Notes: generated by a model not told the origin, from the letters alone. 64,000 nucleotides of DNA from Sulfurimonas sp. HSL-1656 (GCF_039645585.1 NZ_CP147915.1:1798001-1862000), one strand, 5' to 3'; positions 9,068 to 17,653 are shown, counted from the first letter of the stretch. A program made the numbers and translations.

Positions 9068-9943
9068 TCAGAGCTGCCCAACGCCACTGCGTGCGGGGTG
9101 AAGGGAGGGGGCGAAAGCCTTGGTGCTGACCTGCACCGTCTGTCCCACCTCGAAGCGTGCCGCCTCCTCTTTGTCGCAGACAACTTCGACAATCTGCTGC
9201 CCGATGGCGACGACGGCGATGTAGATGACGTCGGCGCGGATAATGTCGAGCAGCTCCCCTTCCAGGATGAACTTCTGGCTGCCGCTGGTACGCAGCAGGA
9301 CTTCGCTTGGGGTACCGTCGTGGACGATGCGTCCGTGCTCAAGCACGACGACCCGTTCGGCCAGGCGGTAGATCTCGCTGGGGTCGTGGCTGACCATCAC
9401 TGTCGTCGTGCCGAACGCCTTGTGCAGGGTAAGGATGTCATGCTGCAGCTTCAGGCGCATCGCCGGGTCGAGCGCGGAGAGCGGTTCGTCCATCAGCAGC
9501 AGTTTCGGCCGGTTCATCAGGGCGCGGCAGAGCGCGACGCGCTGCTGCTGCCCGCCGCTGAGGGTCCCCGGCAGGCGGTTTTTCAGCTCCAGCAGGCCGG
9601 TCATCTCCAGCAAGATCGCCGCATGCGCCCGGTCCTTGTTGACGTACAGCAGGTTCTGCTCCACGCTCATATTGGGGAATAGCGCATAGTCCTGGAAAAC
9701 GAAGCCGATCCCCCGTTTTTGCGGCGGCAACATCCCCTTCCTGTCCAGCCAGCGCTCCCCCGAAACGGTGATCTCCCCGTCGGCACGCTCCAGCCCGGCC
9801 AGCAGCCGCAGCAGCGTCGTTTTCCCGCTGCCGCTCAACCCCGCCAGCGCCACGAAGCTCTTCTCCCGGATGGAGAGTGCGACATCCAGCGGCATCTCGC
9901 CGCCGCTGCCCTGCAGCATCTTGTGGATGTTCAGCTCAATCAT
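9068..9943 (-). CDS. modC: molybdate ABC transporter ATP-binding protein
   Basis: 291-residue ATPase that energises molybdate/tungstate import with ModB. Walker A is GLSGSGKTT (about residues 36-44), the Q-loop is FVFQDYALFPNMS, the signature is LSGGQQQR, Walker B is LLLMDEPLSALDP and the H-loop is VMVSHD. A C-terminal TOBE/Mop-like segment (about 225-285) is the regulatory oxyanion-binding part typical of ModC. The ATG at 9943 overlaps the modB stop as ATGA; a GTG one codon earlier is possible. It is the last gene of the eight-gene molybdenum operon. Confidence 0.93.
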   Translation of the reverse strand: MIELNIHKMLQGSGGEMPLDVALSIREKSFVALAGLSGSGKTTLLRLLAGLERADGEITVSGERWLDRKGMLPPQKRGIGFVFQDYALFPNMSVEQNLLYVNKDRAHAAILLEMTGLLELKNRLPGTLSGGQQQRVALCRALMNRPKLLLMDEPLSALDPAMRLKLQHDILTLHKAFGTTTVMVSHDPSEIYRLAERVVVLEHGRIVHDGTPSEVLLRTSGSQKFILEGELLDIIRADVIYIAVVAIGQQIVEVVCDKEEAARFEVGQTVQVSTKAFAPSLHPARSGVGQL

Positions 9944-10626
9944 CACGCCACCCCGATCCGGCGGTTCTGGCGCTGGTTGAAGAGGTAGACACCCAACAGC
10001 ACCACGAAACTCAGCGCCACCATAATCGCGCTGTAGATATGCGCCGTCGTATAATCCATCACCTCGACCATTTCATAGATGGCGACCGAAGCGACTTTCG
10101 TCTCGCCGGGGATGGAGCCCCCGACCATCAGGACGACCCCAAATTCGCCGACGGTATGCGCAAAGGTGACAATAAGCGCCGTCATCAGGGCCGGTTTGAT
10201 GTTGGGCAGCGCCACACGTAGCAGGGTCTCCGCTCTTCCCTTCCCGCTGATGTAGGAGGCCTCCAGCATGTTCTTGTTCAGCGCTTCAAAGCCGCTTTGC
10301 AGCGGCTGCACCATAAAGGGGAAAGAGTAGAAGACGCTGGCGATGACAAGCCCCGTAAAATTGAACACGAGTTTGATGCCGAAGGTCTGCTCGAAAAAGG
10401 CCCCAACCGGCGAGTTGTACGAGAGCGCGTAGAGAATGTAAAACCCGAGCACCGACGGCGGCAGGACGATCGGCAGGGAGGTGACCGCCTCGACAAAGGG
10501 CTTGCAGCGGCACACCGTCTGCGACAGCCACCATGAGACCGGAAGTGCGACGATAAACAGTATCAGCGTCGTCAGTGCCGCCAGTTTGAACGACAGCAGG
10601 AAAGGGCCGAAATCAATTGCTTCCAT
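9943..10626 (-). CDS. modB: molybdate ABC transporter permease
   Basis: 227-residue inner-membrane channel subunit with about five or six helices. The cytoplasmic coupling loop is visible as EASYISGKGRAETLLRVALP followed by NIKPALMTALIVTFAHTVGE, the EAA-type motif that docks onto ModC. The N-terminus FGPFLLSFKLAALTTLILF and the LPIVLPPSVLGFYILYAL segment match ModB. Translation is coupled: it overlaps modD upstream by 14 bases and modC downstream by 3-4. Confidence 0.94.
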   Translation of the reverse strand: MEAIDFGPFLLSFKLAALTTLILFIVALPVSWWLSQTVCRCKPFVEAVTSLPIVLPPSVLGFYILYALSYNSPVGAFFEQTFGIKLVFNFTGLVIASVFYSFPFMVQPLQSGFEALNKNMLEASYISGKGRAETLLRVALPNIKPALMTALIVTFAHTVGEFGVVLMVGGSIPGETKVASVAIYEMVEVMDYTTAHIYSAIMVALSFVVLLGVYLFNQRQNRRIGVA

Positions 10627-11467
10627 CAGTCTCCCACCGTGCCGTCAGGTCGGCCATGCCCGCCTGGTAGGGGCTGCTGGTGACGACCCCCTCTACACCC
10701 GATGCGGCGTAATCGGCCACGTTGGAGGGGTTGATCCCCCCGGCCGCCAGGATCGTCGCGGCGGGATGATGCTCGCGCTTGTATGCGACGAGCTCGCGCA
10801 GGGTATCCGGGCCGCACTTATCCATCTGGATCACGTCCGCACCGAGGGAGAGCATCCGTTTGGCATCGTCGAGCGATTCGGACTCCACCGTCAGCTTCTT
10901 CTCGACGCAGCGCTGCTTGAGCTCCCGCAGCGCGTCCTCGAACGCGGCGCTGTCTTTGTAGAGCGAGCGGTGCTGTTCGAAGACGAGGACCGTCTCCGAG
11001 AGGCCGAGCCGGTGCGGCATCGCGCCGCCGCACATCAGGGCCCGGACGGCAAAGCGTTTGGCGAAGGGGAAACTTTTGCGGGTCACGAGCAGTTCGCAGT
11101 GCGGGTTGACCGCGCGCGCTTTGGTAAGCATCGTCCGCGCACGCGTCGCCATGCCGCAGGCGTATTCAAGCAGAATCTGGCAGAGCCGCCACGCGCCGTG
11201 CAGCGCCTCGTGATCGCCGTGCAGCTCCAGGAGCACGCTGCCTGGCTCGGCAACGCGCCCGGACGGAAAGGCGCTGTAGGCCTCGCAGCCCAGAAGCTCG
11301 CCGATGCGCACCGCCTCTTCGGTACAGGCCGCGACGACCTCGTCGCGCGTCAGCACCTTCAGCGTTCCTTGCTGCGGCGGCAGTGCCAGCAGATGGGTCG
11401 TCAGGTCGAAATAGGGGAGGTCCCCCCTGATGTACTCCCAGAGTTCCGGATCGGACAACCGGTTCAT
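10613..11467 (-). CDS. modD: ModD, quinolinate phosphoribosyltransferase-like molybdenum-locus protein
   Basis: 284 residues of the NadC fold. The N-terminus (LWEYIRGDLPYFDLTTHLL), the TKARAVNPHCELLVTRKSFP and MCGGAMPHRLGLSETVLVFE regions and the barrel end ILAAGGINPSNVADYAASGV are the conserved blocks. In true NadC the corresponding segments bind quinolinate and PRPP. Location between mod transport genes identifies it as ModD, a poorly understood family linked to molybdenum transport. It overlaps the TOBE gene as ATGA and modB by 14 bases. A role in molybdenum or tungsten use is inferred from genomic context; the reaction is unknown. Confidence 0.9.
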   Translation of the reverse strand: MNRLSDPELWEYIRGDLPYFDLTTHLLALPPQQGTLKVLTRDEVVAACTEEAVRIGELLGCEAYSAFPSGRVAEPGSVLLELHGDHEALHGAWRLCQILLEYACGMATRARTMLTKARAVNPHCELLVTRKSFPFAKRFAVRALMCGGAMPHRLGLSETVLVFEQHRSLYKDSAAFEDALRELKQRCVEKKLTVESESLDDAKRMLSLGADVIQMDKCGPDTLRELVAYKREHHPAATILAAGGINPSNVADYAASGVEGVVTSSPYQAGMADLTARWETDGSN

Positions 11468-11874
11468 ACGTCTCCTTCTTTAACGATCTCAAGGATGGAG
11501 AGATCGCTTGCCTTGATCAGCGCCGTGACGCTGTCGCCCTCATGCAGCGCCATCGTCTCGGCGGAATCGCGGGTAATGATGCTCTCCATCCGCGCCGGGC
11601 CGACACGGAGCGTTACGCTGCACAGCAGCGCCCCCGTCTCAACCGTTTCGATCACCGCTTCGAGGCGGTTGGAGATGGAGAGGTTTCCTTCCAGTTTCTT
11701 GGCCAGGGCGACATGGGATGCCTTGGCCCCGAGAATGACCCGCGTACCGACGGCAATGGGGCTTGTCAGCCCCAGGGCCATCATCCGCATGGGCTGGCCG
11801 TCCGCATTGAACGACACGACGGTGATATTGTCCCGGCATTCGATCCTGGTGATGTAGGCTTCGATCCGGTTCAC
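11464..11874 (-). CDS. TOBE-domain molybdate-binding protein
   Basis: 136-residue small protein made of two TOBE/Mop-like halves. The first has VILGAKASHVALAKK; the second, ISNRLEAVIETVETGALLCS to ALIKASDLSILEI, carries the usual strand-turn-strand and KASD/KASH ends that line oxyanion sites. It starts with GTG at 11874, overlapping the modA stop. It differs from the two Mop proteins upstream by lacking the initial SARN motif in the first half. Likely cytoplasmic molybdate or tungstate storage or delivery, or feedback sensing. Confidence 0.8.
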   Translation of the reverse strand: MNRIEAYITRIECRDNITVVSFNADGQPMRMMALGLTSPIAVGTRVILGAKASHVALAKKLEGNLSISNRLEAVIETVETGALLCSVTLRVGPARMESIITRDSAETMALHEGDSVTALIKASDLSILEIVKEGDV

Positions 11875-12614
11875 TCGACGAGGTATCCGTAGTTGCGCAG
11901 AATCGCTTTGGCTTCGTCGCTGAGTATAAAGTCGTAGAACGCTTTGTATTCCGCGCTCTCTCCCGCATGTTTGAGCAAAACAATCCCCTGTTTGATCGGC
12001 GTGTAGAGTGCCGGATCGACACTCGTCCAGTTAACGTTTTCCTTGTATTGTGCCATTTTCGGGCTGTAAAGGGAAGATTTCGCGATGAAACCGATGTCCG
12101 CCGCCGTCAAGGCGTAGGTCACGGTCTGGGAAATCGACTCTGCATAGACGAACTTCGGCTTGACGGCATCATAGACGCCCCCTTTTTTCATCGCTTCGAC
12201 CGCGGCGGCACCGTAGGGGGCCGTCTTCGGGTTGGCGATGGCGATCTTGGTCACGGATTTGTCCGCCACCAGGGCGATCCCTTTGGAGAAGTCCATCGGT
12301 TTCGCGCTGAGGTACGCCAATGCGCCCTGCGCGTAAACCAGCGGTTTCGTCGTGGCGATGCCGTCGGCATAAAGCGATGCGGGGAACTTCATGTTCGCGG
12401 CCATGAAAAGGCCGAAAGGGGCACCGTTCTTGATCTGTGCCGTCAGCTTGCCGCTGCTGCCCAACGTGACCTGGACCTTGGTATCCGGGTACTGTTTCGC
12501 GAAGACTGCTTTGAGTTCATCGATGGCGTAGCTGACGTTCGCCGCGACGGCGATGTTGATCTCGCCGGCAAAGGCGGAGAGGCTGAAGAGCAGGCTGAGA
12601 AGTGTCTTTTTCAT
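11871..12614 (-). CDS. modA: molybdate ABC transporter periplasmic binding protein
   Basis: 247-residue exported binding protein. A short signal peptide (MKKTLLSLLFSLSAFAG) precedes EINIAVAANVSYAIDELKAV, the conserved ModA start whose backbone and side chains bind the oxyanion. VTLGSSGKLTAQIKNGAPFG matches the second binding segment (SSG). AAKP-type hinge residues and a KQGIVLL stretch follow. AAGGAAC lies before the ATG. Which of molybdate and tungstate it prefers cannot be read from the sequence. Confidence 0.94.
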   Translation of the reverse strand: MKKTLLSLLFSLSAFAGEINIAVAANVSYAIDELKAVFAKQYPDTKVQVTLGSSGKLTAQIKNGAPFGLFMAANMKFPASLYADGIATTKPLVYAQGALAYLSAKPMDFSKGIALVADKSVTKIAIANPKTAPYGAAAVEAMKKGGVYDAVKPKFVYAESISQTVTYALTAADIGFIAKSSLYSPKMAQYKENVNWTSVDPALYTPIKQGIVLLKHAGESAEYKAFYDFILSDEAKAILRNYGYLVE

Positions 12615-12628
12615 CTTGTTTGGTTCCT

Positions 12629-13048
12629 TTATTTCGCGATCATAACGTCGCTGGCTTTGACGATGGCGATGACGTCACTGTTTTTGTCGATGCCCAGTTC
12701 GGCCATCGATTCGTTGGTGATGATGGCGGTGAGCAGATCACCGCTCTCCAGGCGGATGATCAGCTCCGTATTCACCGCACCCTGAATCACGGTTTCGACA
12801 CGGCCCGGCAGTTTATTGCGGGCACTGATGTTCGGAATCCCCCCCGTCGCGATCAGCACGTGCGACGCTTTGAAGAAGGCACGGACGGCATCCCCTTCGG
12901 TCAGCCCGAGGCTTTCGACGCTTTCGATCGTCACGATGGCACTGAGCAGCGTCCCTTTGGGCGCGCGCAGCGCCACCTTGGCGTTGACCGCCCCTCTGTT
13001 GACGGAAAGTACCTCCGCGTCGATCTGGTTTCTGGCACTGATTTTCAT
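12629..13048 (-). CDS. di-Mop molybdate-binding protein (second of pair)
   Basis: 139 residues made of two Mop domains, each opening with the hallmark SARN: KISARNQIDAEVLSVN at the start and NISARNKLPGRVETVIQGAV at about residue 74. Each ends in KASHV or KASDVMIAK. Such dimops assemble into trimers that bind about eight oxyanions in known homologues and serve molybdate/tungstate homeostasis in the cytoplasm. It follows its paralogue by 16 bases and precedes modA by 14. Confidence 0.88.
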   Translation of the reverse strand: MKISARNQIDAEVLSVNRGAVNAKVALRAPKGTLLSAIVTIESVESLGLTEGDAVRAFFKASHVLIATGGIPNISARNKLPGRVETVIQGAVNTELIIRLESGDLLTAIITNESMAELGIDKNSDVIAIVKASDVMIAK

Positions 13049-13064
13049 TTTTTGTTCCTTCTTT

Positions 13065-13493
13065 TTATCGGACAGGTTTGGCGATCATCATGTCCGAGGC
13101 TTTGACGATCGCGACAACGGGCATCCCCGGCTGCAGGGCCAGGTTGGAAACGGCGTCGTCGGTCACGGTCGCGCTGATGCGGTCCCCGCCGCCGAGCCGG
13201 ATCCTGACTTCCGCATTGACGACGCCGCGGTGGATGCTTTCGACGACCCCTTCGAGCCGGTTGCGGGCACTGATGGGGATGACCCACCCGGTCGCTACCA
13301 GCACGTGCGAATCCTTGAAAAAAGCGATGACCCGGTCCCCCTCCCTGACGGAGAGGGCCTCAGAGGCATTCCCGGTGATCGAAGCGAACAGATGCGTCCC
13401 CTGGACTGTTTTGAGCTCCAGCAGAGCACTGACCCCGTCCCGGCACACCGAGACGACATCGGCATCGATCTGGTTACGCGCACTGATCATCAT
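13065..13493 (-). CDS. di-Mop molybdate-binding protein (first of pair)
   Basis: 142-residue paralogue of the next gene, again with two SARN-initiated Mop domains: MISARNQIDADVVSVCRDGV and PISARNRLEGVVESIHRGVV at about residue 76. The domains end in KDSHVLVAT and KASDMMIAK. The start at 13493 has AAAGGAG six bases upstream; a long upstream in-frame extension overlaps the porin and is rejected. Two adjacent, clearly diverged dimops suggest separate oxyanion preferences (molybdate versus tungstate), which is inference. Confidence 0.87.
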   Translation of the reverse strand: MMISARNQIDADVVSVCRDGVSALLELKTVQGTHLFASITGNASEALSVREGDRVIAFFKDSHVLVATGWVIPISARNRLEGVVESIHRGVVNAEVRIRLGGGDRISATVTDDAVSNLALQPGMPVVAIVKASDMMIAKPVR

Positions 13494-13504
13494 CCTCCGC
13501 TCCT

Positions 13505-14980
13505 TTAGAAGAGGTAGTTGATCTCGAAACGGGCATCCAGGCTGTCGGCATCCGTTTTCTCGGTGTCGTTGTAGCCCAGGCGCAGTCGCCACTGCAGGTC
13601 GGAGAGCATCGGCAGGTTCTGGACAAAGCCGAGGTAATAGTAGTTCTCGTCATAGTACCCCTTCGACTCGTCCGCATCGGTATGGAGGATGGATGCCTGG
13701 ACGAAAATGTCGGTGAAGACGCCGGTTTTGTTGGCGGCGCGCTGCAGTTCGACGCGGTAGCTCTTCGTATTCGCCATCCAGTTGTAGCGGGCCATTGAAC
13801 GGGTATAGCCCGCCGTCGGGAAGCCCCGCCACGGGGTGATCAGGTCCGCTTCGTCAAAGACCTGGGTATAGCCGAAGTTGAGTTTATACTTGCCCATCTG
13901 CGCCACGAGCCGGGCGGCGAGCATCTGCGCGTCGAGGGAGTCGGCCTCGTCATAGCCGCCGGCTGCACCGCTCTGGCCTGCGAGTTTGCCGCTGTACGCC
14001 GCGCCGCCGACCTTTCCGGCACCGTTGTCAAACTGCTGGATATAGCGGACCCCCGGTGTCAGCGACACGCTGCCGAGGCTGATCTTGTAGTTCGCTTCCG
14101 CCATGAGCTCGCTGACGAGTTCCGGGACGATGTAGAAGGAGGCGTCGAGTTTCAGGTTGGGGATGGCCGTATTGTGCAGGTCCCCCGTGATCAGCGGTGC
14201 ATCCGTCGGTTTGCCGGCGGCTTTGAGTGCCGTGTAAGTGAGCCCCTTGTGCATCGCGGAGTCATCGTTTTCACTCCACTCCGGATGCTCCGAACTGCTG
14301 CTGTTCGCATCCCCGTACATGAGGACCGAGTGCGCCTGCGTATGGTCGCGCAGTTTCTGTTCGGCAAGGTAGGCTATCCGCACCGCCGTTGCCGGCACCG
14401 CCGTCGTATCGATGACGATACCGTCGAAGGTGTTCGGGATCATTTTCGTGTCGTTGGATTTGGTGTAGAAGGTCTCCACCAGCTGACGGCCGACGGCGAT
14501 GCGCATTTTGGGAATGCCGCTGTAGGCGATGTAGGCCTGGCCTACGACACCCATCCCCTTGTTCCCCGTATTGGCGTAATCGTAGCGGCTGAGGAGATCC
14601 TTGCCCGGTTTGATCGTGCCGATCGGGTCGTCGTTGTTGTCGAAAAAGGCCTGGGAGTAGTAAAGGCCCATCCCGAAATCGAAACCGCCGAAGGTCGCAC
14701 TGTTATAGACCAGCGAACCGCCAAGGGCCGAGATAATATGATTGTCCTGCTTCGCACTCTCGTCTTCCCACTGGTAGTAGAAGGTGTTTGAACGCAGCCG
14801 GCCGTAGAAGACCCCGCCGCTGAACATTTCCGAGAAGTGCCCGGCCGTCCCCGGCACGTCGTTATGTACCAGCGTATAGTTCGCATTGAGCGCCTGCTTC
14901 GGCAGGACCGCTTCCGCGGCATACACCGATACACTCAACATCCCCGCTGCTGCGGCACTTATCCATCCGATCGTCTTCAA
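13505..14980 (-). CDS. Opr-family outer-membrane porin heading the molybdenum operon
   Basis: 491 residues with a signal peptide (MKTIGWISAAAAGMLSVSVYA) and a body of alternating amphipathic strands typical of OprD-like porins of Campylobacterota. TAGHFSEMFSGGVFYGRLRS is near the start, aromatic-rich strands such as SNTFYYQW and NYYYLGFVQ recur, and the protein ends in the C-terminal aromatic signature FEINYLF. It is separated from the first Mop gene by only 11 bases and preceded by two ModE-type boxes, so it belongs to the molybdenum operon. A role in outer-membrane passage of molybdate or tungstate is inferred from context. The family is otherwise known for small anions and carboxylates. 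Confidence 0.85.
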   Translation of the reverse strand: MKTIGWISAAAAGMLSVSVYAAEAVLPKQALNANYTLVHNDVPGTAGHFSEMFSGGVFYGRLRSNTFYYQWEDESAKQDNHIISALGGSLVYNSATFGGFDFGMGLYYSQAFFDNNDDPIGTIKPGKDLLSRYDYANTGNKGMGVVGQAYIAYSGIPKMRIAVGRQLVETFYTKSNDTKMIPNTFDGIVIDTTAVPATAVRIAYLAEQKLRDHTQAHSVLMYGDANSSSSEHPEWSENDDSAMHKGLTYTALKAAGKPTDAPLITGDLHNTAIPNLKLDASFYIVPELVSELMAEANYKISLGSVSLTPGVRYIQQFDNGAGKVGGAAYSGKLAGQSGAAGGYDEADSLDAQMLAARLVAQMGKYKLNFGYTQVFDEADLITPWRGFPTAGYTRSMARYNWMANTKSYRVELQRAANKTGVFTDIFVQASILHTDADESKGYYDENYYYLGFVQNLPMLSDLQWRLRLGYNDTEKTDADSLDARFEINYLF

Positions 14981-15011
14981 TGAATCTCCTTATCTGGTGC
15001 GCTTGCACATT

Positions 15012-15035
15012 CGTTATATTTTCATAAACATAACG
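15012..15035. promoter_or_regulatory. candidate ModE operator, proximal to the porin
   Basis: Inverted repeat CGTTAT, 12 bases, ATAACG. From memory of the E. coli modABCD operator, the arms, spacing and inner bases (CGTTATATT on the left, ACATAACG on the right) agree closely. It lies 31 bases before the porin ATG, where binding would block RNA polymerase. No modE gene is in the window. Confidence 0.72.
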
Positions 15036-15115
15036 GTACCTGCAACGAACATTCCTTCCAATATGCTTAAAAAAGGCGGATAAGCACTCAAAAATGCGAC
15101 AAAACGCGACAAAAG

Positions 15116-15139
15116 TGTTATATCCTAAAAAACATAACG
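15116..15139. promoter_or_regulatory. candidate ModE operator, distal copy
   Basis: Second copy with TGTTAT, 12 bases, ATAACG: one arm mismatch, same spacing and same ACATAACG right half. The two copies are 104 bases apart start to start, close to ten DNA turns. It is nearer to the divergent MATE gene, so it could affect that gene or form a loop with the proximal box. Confidence 0.62.
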
Positions 15140-15254
15140 GAATACTAGAAGAAGTTGCCTTGCCCCCTGCTTAAAAAGTGTACGCCTCCCGTAACGGTAT
15201 CCTAAGACGAAGCAAGGGGCTCTATACTATAGACAAAAACCCGGACGGTAATGC

Positions 15255-16595
15255 ATGCAGCTTGATCTCACCCGCGGCAATATCAAAACGCACATCAGGA
15301 CCTTGGCCGTACCTGCCTGTATCGGCTTTTTTTTTCATACCCTTTTTAACATTACCGACACCTACTTCGCCGGGACGATCTCGACCCAGGCCCTGGCGGC
15401 ACTCTCCCTCTCCTTTCCGATCTTCTTCATCATCATCTCCCTTGCCGAAGGGATGAGCGAGGCGGTGACGGCCCTCGTCGGCAATGCGCTGGGGGCGGGC
15501 GAACCGGAAACGGCCCGCCACCTCGCCGGCAATGCGCTCCTCTTCGGCGCCCTGCTCGCGCTGACGCTGACGGCCGCAGGCTTTGCCGCCGCCCCGGCAC
15601 TGATGGCCTCGCTCGGGGCCCGCGACGCCTACCTAGCCGAAGCGCTGGCCTACATTAATGTCATCATCGCCGGGACGGGACTCTTCGTCTTCACCTTCTT
15701 TCTCAATGCCCTGCTCAATGCCGTCGGGGACACCGTCTCCTTCCGCAACGTGCTCATGGCCGCCGCCGTGATCAACGTCGCGCTCGACGCCTGGTTCGTG
15801 CGCGGCGGGTTCGGTGTGGCGCCGATGGGCGTCTCGGGCATCGCTCTGGCGACGGTGATCATCGAATCCATGAGCGCCGCCTACCTCTTTTACCGCCTCA
15901 AAACCAAACCCGTCTACCGCGCTAACACCCCCTTCCGTTTCGATCCGTCGGCATTGGGCGAGCTGATCCGGCAGGGGATCCCTCCCAGTGCGAACCTGGC
16001 ACTGATGGCCGCGGGCATCTACATCATCACCTATTTTGCCGCGCCCTACGGTCAGGAGGTCGTCGCGGCCTACGGGGTGGGCATGCGTATCGAACAGATC
16101 ATCCTGATGCCCGCCGTCGGGCTCAACGTCGCCGTGCTCGCCATCGTCGCCCAGAACAGCGGCGCCCGCCGTTTCGAACGCATCGGCGAGACGGTCGGCC
16201 GTTCCCTCTTCTACGGCGCCGTCGTCGCCCTCATCGGCGGTATCATACTCTTTACCGGTGCCGAAACGGTGATGGGTGTTTTCAGCGACATCCCTGGCGT
16301 CATTGACGAAGGGGCGCTCTACCTGCGCGTCGAAGCCTTCCTGATCTACCCCTTCGTCGTCATCTTCACCTATGTCGCCATGCTCCAGGGGGTCAAACGG
16401 CCCGCGTTCATCTTCTATATCAGCCTTGCCAGGCAGGTCGTCGCGCCGCTGATCGTGCTTTGGATACTCGCCCGTCTTGCCCCCTCGGCCCTCGCCGTCT
16501 GGCTCGGCATCGGCGGCGTCGTCATCACTGCCGCCGCCGTGACCTACTGGTACGCTCGCGGTATCCTGGCCGACCTCTCCCGCTCCCTGAACTGA
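15255..16595 (+). CDS. MATE-family multidrug/metabolite exporter
   Basis: 446-residue membrane protein with 12 predicted helices in two six-helix halves. Family hallmarks are FFFHTLFNITDTYFAG in helix 1 and the matching second-half segment IPPSANLALMAAGIYIITYF. SEAVTALVGNALGAGEPETA is the conserved loop after helix 2. Likely an Na+ or H+ antiporter exporting cationic compounds. A TATACT -10 element at 15223-15228 gives a leader of about 20 bases; no strong ribosome-binding site is visible. It is divergent from the molybdenum operon and shares the intergenic region with the ModE-type boxes. Confidence 0.9.
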   Translation: MQLDLTRGNIKTHIRTLAVPACIGFFFHTLFNITDTYFAGTISTQALAALSLSFPIFFIIISLAEGMSEAVTALVGNALGAGEPETARHLAGNALLFGALLALTLTAAGFAAAPALMASLGARDAYLAEALAYINVIIAGTGLFVFTFFLNALLNAVGDTVSFRNVLMAAAVINVALDAWFVRGGFGVAPMGVSGIALATVIIESMSAAYLFYRLKTKPVYRANTPFRFDPSALGELIRQGIPPSANLALMAAGIYIITYFAAPYGQEVVAAYGVGMRIEQIILMPAVGLNVAVLAIVAQNSGARRFERIGETVGRSLFYGAVVALIGGIILFTGAETVMGVFSDIPGVIDEGALYLRVEAFLIYPFVVIFTYVAMLQGVKRPAFIFYISLARQVVAPLIVLWILARLAPSALAVWLGIGGVVITAAAVTYWYARGILADLSRSLN

Positions 16596-16780
16596 CGCCC
16601 TTTTACCCACCATAAGTGATGAAATATTCATCATTAAAGCATAGACTTTGCATGAAAACTCATCTACAATGCCCGGCGTACATACGATTTGACACCAGCC
16701 ATTTTATTTTTCTCCTTTTCCCGCTTCCCGGCGCAGTGGTGCCGGGGAAGAGAATATGCCTATTTTACGAAGGAGTTTCC

Positions 16781-17653
16781 ATGCAAAACCTAGTATCCAT
16801 CTACGAAGAAAATGCCGACCTTATCCAGAAATTCATCCTCGCGTCCATCCAGCGGATCGGACTTGTCCATCTGACGGAAAAAAACGTCAAACACATTTTT
16901 GCCGTCTTCCCGAGCCTGGAGCTGGCCTATGAAACCGACGAAGGGTTCGCCCAGACCTCCGCCAACCACAGCCGCCACAAAAAGGATTCGTCAGCCGTCG
17001 GCGCAGACCGCAGCTATCTCATCGACGAGAGCAGACTCACCGGCGACTACTACTTTCACGAGCCCTACCTCTCCACCACGACGGGCCATCTGTGCATCAC
17101 CGTCGTCTACAAGACGGCCAAGGGCGGCTACATCCTGCTCGATTTCCAGCTGCGCAACCTTCTCGAACGTTTCATGCTGATCGAGAACAACGGCGCCCTC
17201 AAGCTGACCCACCGTACCCTCTACGGCATCATCGGCGGGGGCCTGCTACTGCTGGGAATCTTTGTCGTCCTCTACGGGCTTTTCAGTTTCGGCCACTACC
17301 TCATCATCGAGGAGGAGCTCTCGCTGGAGATGTTCTTCAAACCCGTCATCGCCCTGACCCTTGGCCTGGCCGTTTATGACCTGGGCAAAACGATCGTCGA
17401 CCAGGAGGTCATGCCCAAAACGCAGAAAGTCCACGAGGGGATCAAGGTGAAGACCCTGCTCAACTTTTCCGTCTCCATTCTCATCGCCCTGATGATCGAG
17501 GCGCTGCTCGTCGTGTTCAAGATCTCCATCTCCAACTACCACGACCTCCCCTACGCCGCAACACTGATCGGGGCGCTCGCCCTGCTCTTCTTTGTCTTCT
17601 CCTACTTCATCTACATCGTCAGGAAGAGCGGGAGCGCCCCGGAACTCGAATAG
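16781..17653 (+). CDS. membrane protein with N-terminal sensor-like (PDC/Cache-like) domain
   Basis: 290 residues. The N-terminal part (about 1-135) is soluble and helix/strand mixed. GDYYFHEPYLSTTTGHLCIT and VYKTAKGGYILLDFQLRNLL look like the membrane-distal end of PDC sensor domains. Four hydrophobic helices follow (about 150-175, 190-210, 225-250, 262-285), but no kinase, GGDEF or HAMP domain. The ATG at 16781 has AGGAG five bases upstream; an in-frame ATG at 16616 lacks one and adds unrelated residues. Function unknown; a sensory or ligand-binding membrane protein is a guess. It converges on korB with two bases between the stops. Confidence 0.6.
   Translation: MQNLVSIYEENADLIQKFILASIQRIGLVHLTEKNVKHIFAVFPSLELAYETDEGFAQTSANHSRHKKDSSAVGADRSYLIDESRLTGDYYFHEPYLSTTTGHLCITVVYKTAKGGYILLDFQLRNLLERFMLIENNGALKLTHRTLYGIIGGGLLLLGIFVVLYGLFSFGHYLIIEEELSLEMFFKPVIALTLGLAVYDLGKTIVDQEVMPKTQKVHEGIKVKTLLNFSVSILIALMIEALLVVFKISISNYHDLPYAATLIGALALLFFVFSYFIYIVRKSGSAPELE

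Noticed and set aside
15012-15139. The paired boxes as transposon ends
   Set aside because: Each is internally palindromic and in the same intergenic region, with no target duplication or transposase; the operator reading fits better.
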